Below are positions 63,418 to 64,000 of a stretch of 64,000 bases of DNA, in pieces (position 1 is the first letter of the stretch; each line of letters begins with the position of its first letter). The translations under genes and the position numbers were made by a program. Below the pieces are notes generated by a model. The model had not been told where the DNA came from, searched no databases, and saw only the letters and a list, made by a program, of their open reading frames with translations. The DNA comes from an uncultured Dysgonomonas sp. (GTDB taxonomy: Bacteria; Bacteroidota; Bacteroidia; Bacteroidales; Dysgonomonadaceae). The stretch is taken from NCBI RefSeq assembly GCF_900079725.1, contig NZ_LT599032.1:4646054-4710053 (forward strand), read 5' to 3'.

Positions 63418-64000
63418 TCAATTGCCCGATATCTTTCGATACCATTTCAACTTCTGATATTCAGTATTTAGATACGGAAATTGTTCTTGTTCGATATATG
63501 TAGTTAATCCCGAGTGTCTTTTTATTTCAAAACCATTATATCCATCCATGAATAGAGGGGTAGCCGCCTTATAAATAATGCAGGAATTAATAGCCTCTGA
63601 TAGTTCCAGTCTTTGTATCTCAGTTTCAAGATATGATGAGAAATAGTCTTCGAAATCAAAGAAGAGGTGGTATGTATATCTGTCGAAATGCTGAATTGTA
63701 CCTATATCGAAAGTTTTGTCGGTATTGTAGCTCTTTTTTACAATATTGCCTAAAGCGTCTAACTCGGATGTTTTTATTATACTCAGTGTAGCAGAATTGA
63801 GAAATCCTGATTGCGAGCTGAAATAATTAAATGCTGACTGGGCAAATCCTTTCAGGTTAGCAGAAGACTCAAACAAATAATCTATAGCAGACTGTTTGTA
63901 AATCTCAGTAAAACCAGGGGAAACTATTTCGGCAGAAGAAGCCAGTATATAATCTGTTTTATCCTTAAGCTCGTATGCTACTTCAATACCAGCCATAAAG
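63418..64000 (-). CDS. Peptidase C11 (clostripain-like), partial
   Basis: The 3' part of a minus-strand gene that continues beyond base 64000; about 193 residues are visible. FMAGIEVAYELKDKTDYILAS matches the segment just after the catalytic cysteine of C11 peptidases (A-C-F-M-x-x-x-E-V-A-Y-E), so the first visible residues lie at the active site. The cysteine codon falls at or beyond the edge. SPGFTEIY follows as in family members. The methionine at 63996 is internal, not a start. The protease is a secreted or surface arginine/lysine-specific cysteine peptidase by family. Confidence 0.8.
   Translation of the reverse strand, partial: FMAGIEVAYELKDKTDYILASSAEIVSPGFTEIYKQSAIDYLFESSANLKGFAQSAFNYFSSQSGFLNSATLSIIKTSELDALGNIVKKSYNTDKTFDIGTIQHFDRYTYHLFFDFEDYFSSYLETEIQRLELSEAINSCIIYKAATPLFMDGYNGFEIKRHSGLTTYIEQEQFPYLNTEYQKLKWYRKISGN

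Overview
The window is chromosomal DNA from a member of the Bacteroidales. The support is two SusC/SusD loci, FecR/ECF regulation, DUF4249/DUF3575/DUF3823 families, TAnnTTTG-type -7 promoter boxes and an ilvB-ilvN-thioesterase-ilvC order known from Bacteroides-like genomes. The moderate-to-low GC content and the glycoside hydrolase load would fit Dysgonomonas or a close relative, but the genus is a guess. No rRNA, tRNA, CRISPR array, insertion sequence or complete prophage was seen.

Layout. Bases 1-4.3 kb hold the distal part of a branched-chain amino acid operon (ilvB, ilvN, acyl-ACP thioesterase, ilvC), closed by a clear terminator. Bases 4.3-10.7 kb are housekeeping: a small membrane protein, malate dehydrogenase, a coiled-coil membrane protein overlapping a GNAT acetyltransferase, and a sequence-divergent membrane pyrophosphatase.

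Bases 10.8-31.4 kb, all on the minus strand, form an arabinose-directed polysaccharide utilization locus (PUL). It runs ECF sigma, FecR anti-sigma, STN-containing SusC, SusD, GH51, a Tat-signal cysteine protein, GH31, GH43, GH43 with a discoidin domain, a GH43-like/GH51 fusion, an esterase and a GH127. Together these could remove beta-L-Araf, alpha-L-Araf and alpha-D-Xyl from a branched plant glycan. Its gaps carry dispersed hairpin repeats. A zinc metallopeptidase gene follows at 31.5-32.4 kb.

Bases 32.6-55.2 kb form a second PUL, for alpha-mannosides: a GH92 facing GH38, GH92, SusC, SusD and DUF3823 genes, then a sulfatase, a GntR/UTRA regulator and a divergent operon for a mannose-6-phosphate isomerase-like protein, an MFS sugar transporter and a ROK kinase. 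Near-identical inverted repeats (ATGTATG-TT-CATACAT type) lie both in the GH92/GH38 gap and at the GntR/isomerase promoter. This suggests one GntR repressor coordinates outer-membrane capture, periplasmic trimming and cytoplasmic mannose metabolism, which differs from the usual HTCS, SusR or ECF control of PULs. It is the main candidate for an undescribed regulatory system here.

Bases 55.6-64 kb are mixed: an orphan terminase-small-subunit-like HTH protein, a TonB-dependent receptor with a DUF4249 lipoprotein, a lipoprotein nitroreductase, an OmpA-like/TPR lipoprotein paired with a DUF3575 protein, and the 3' part of a C11 (clostripain) peptidase gene that runs off the right edge.
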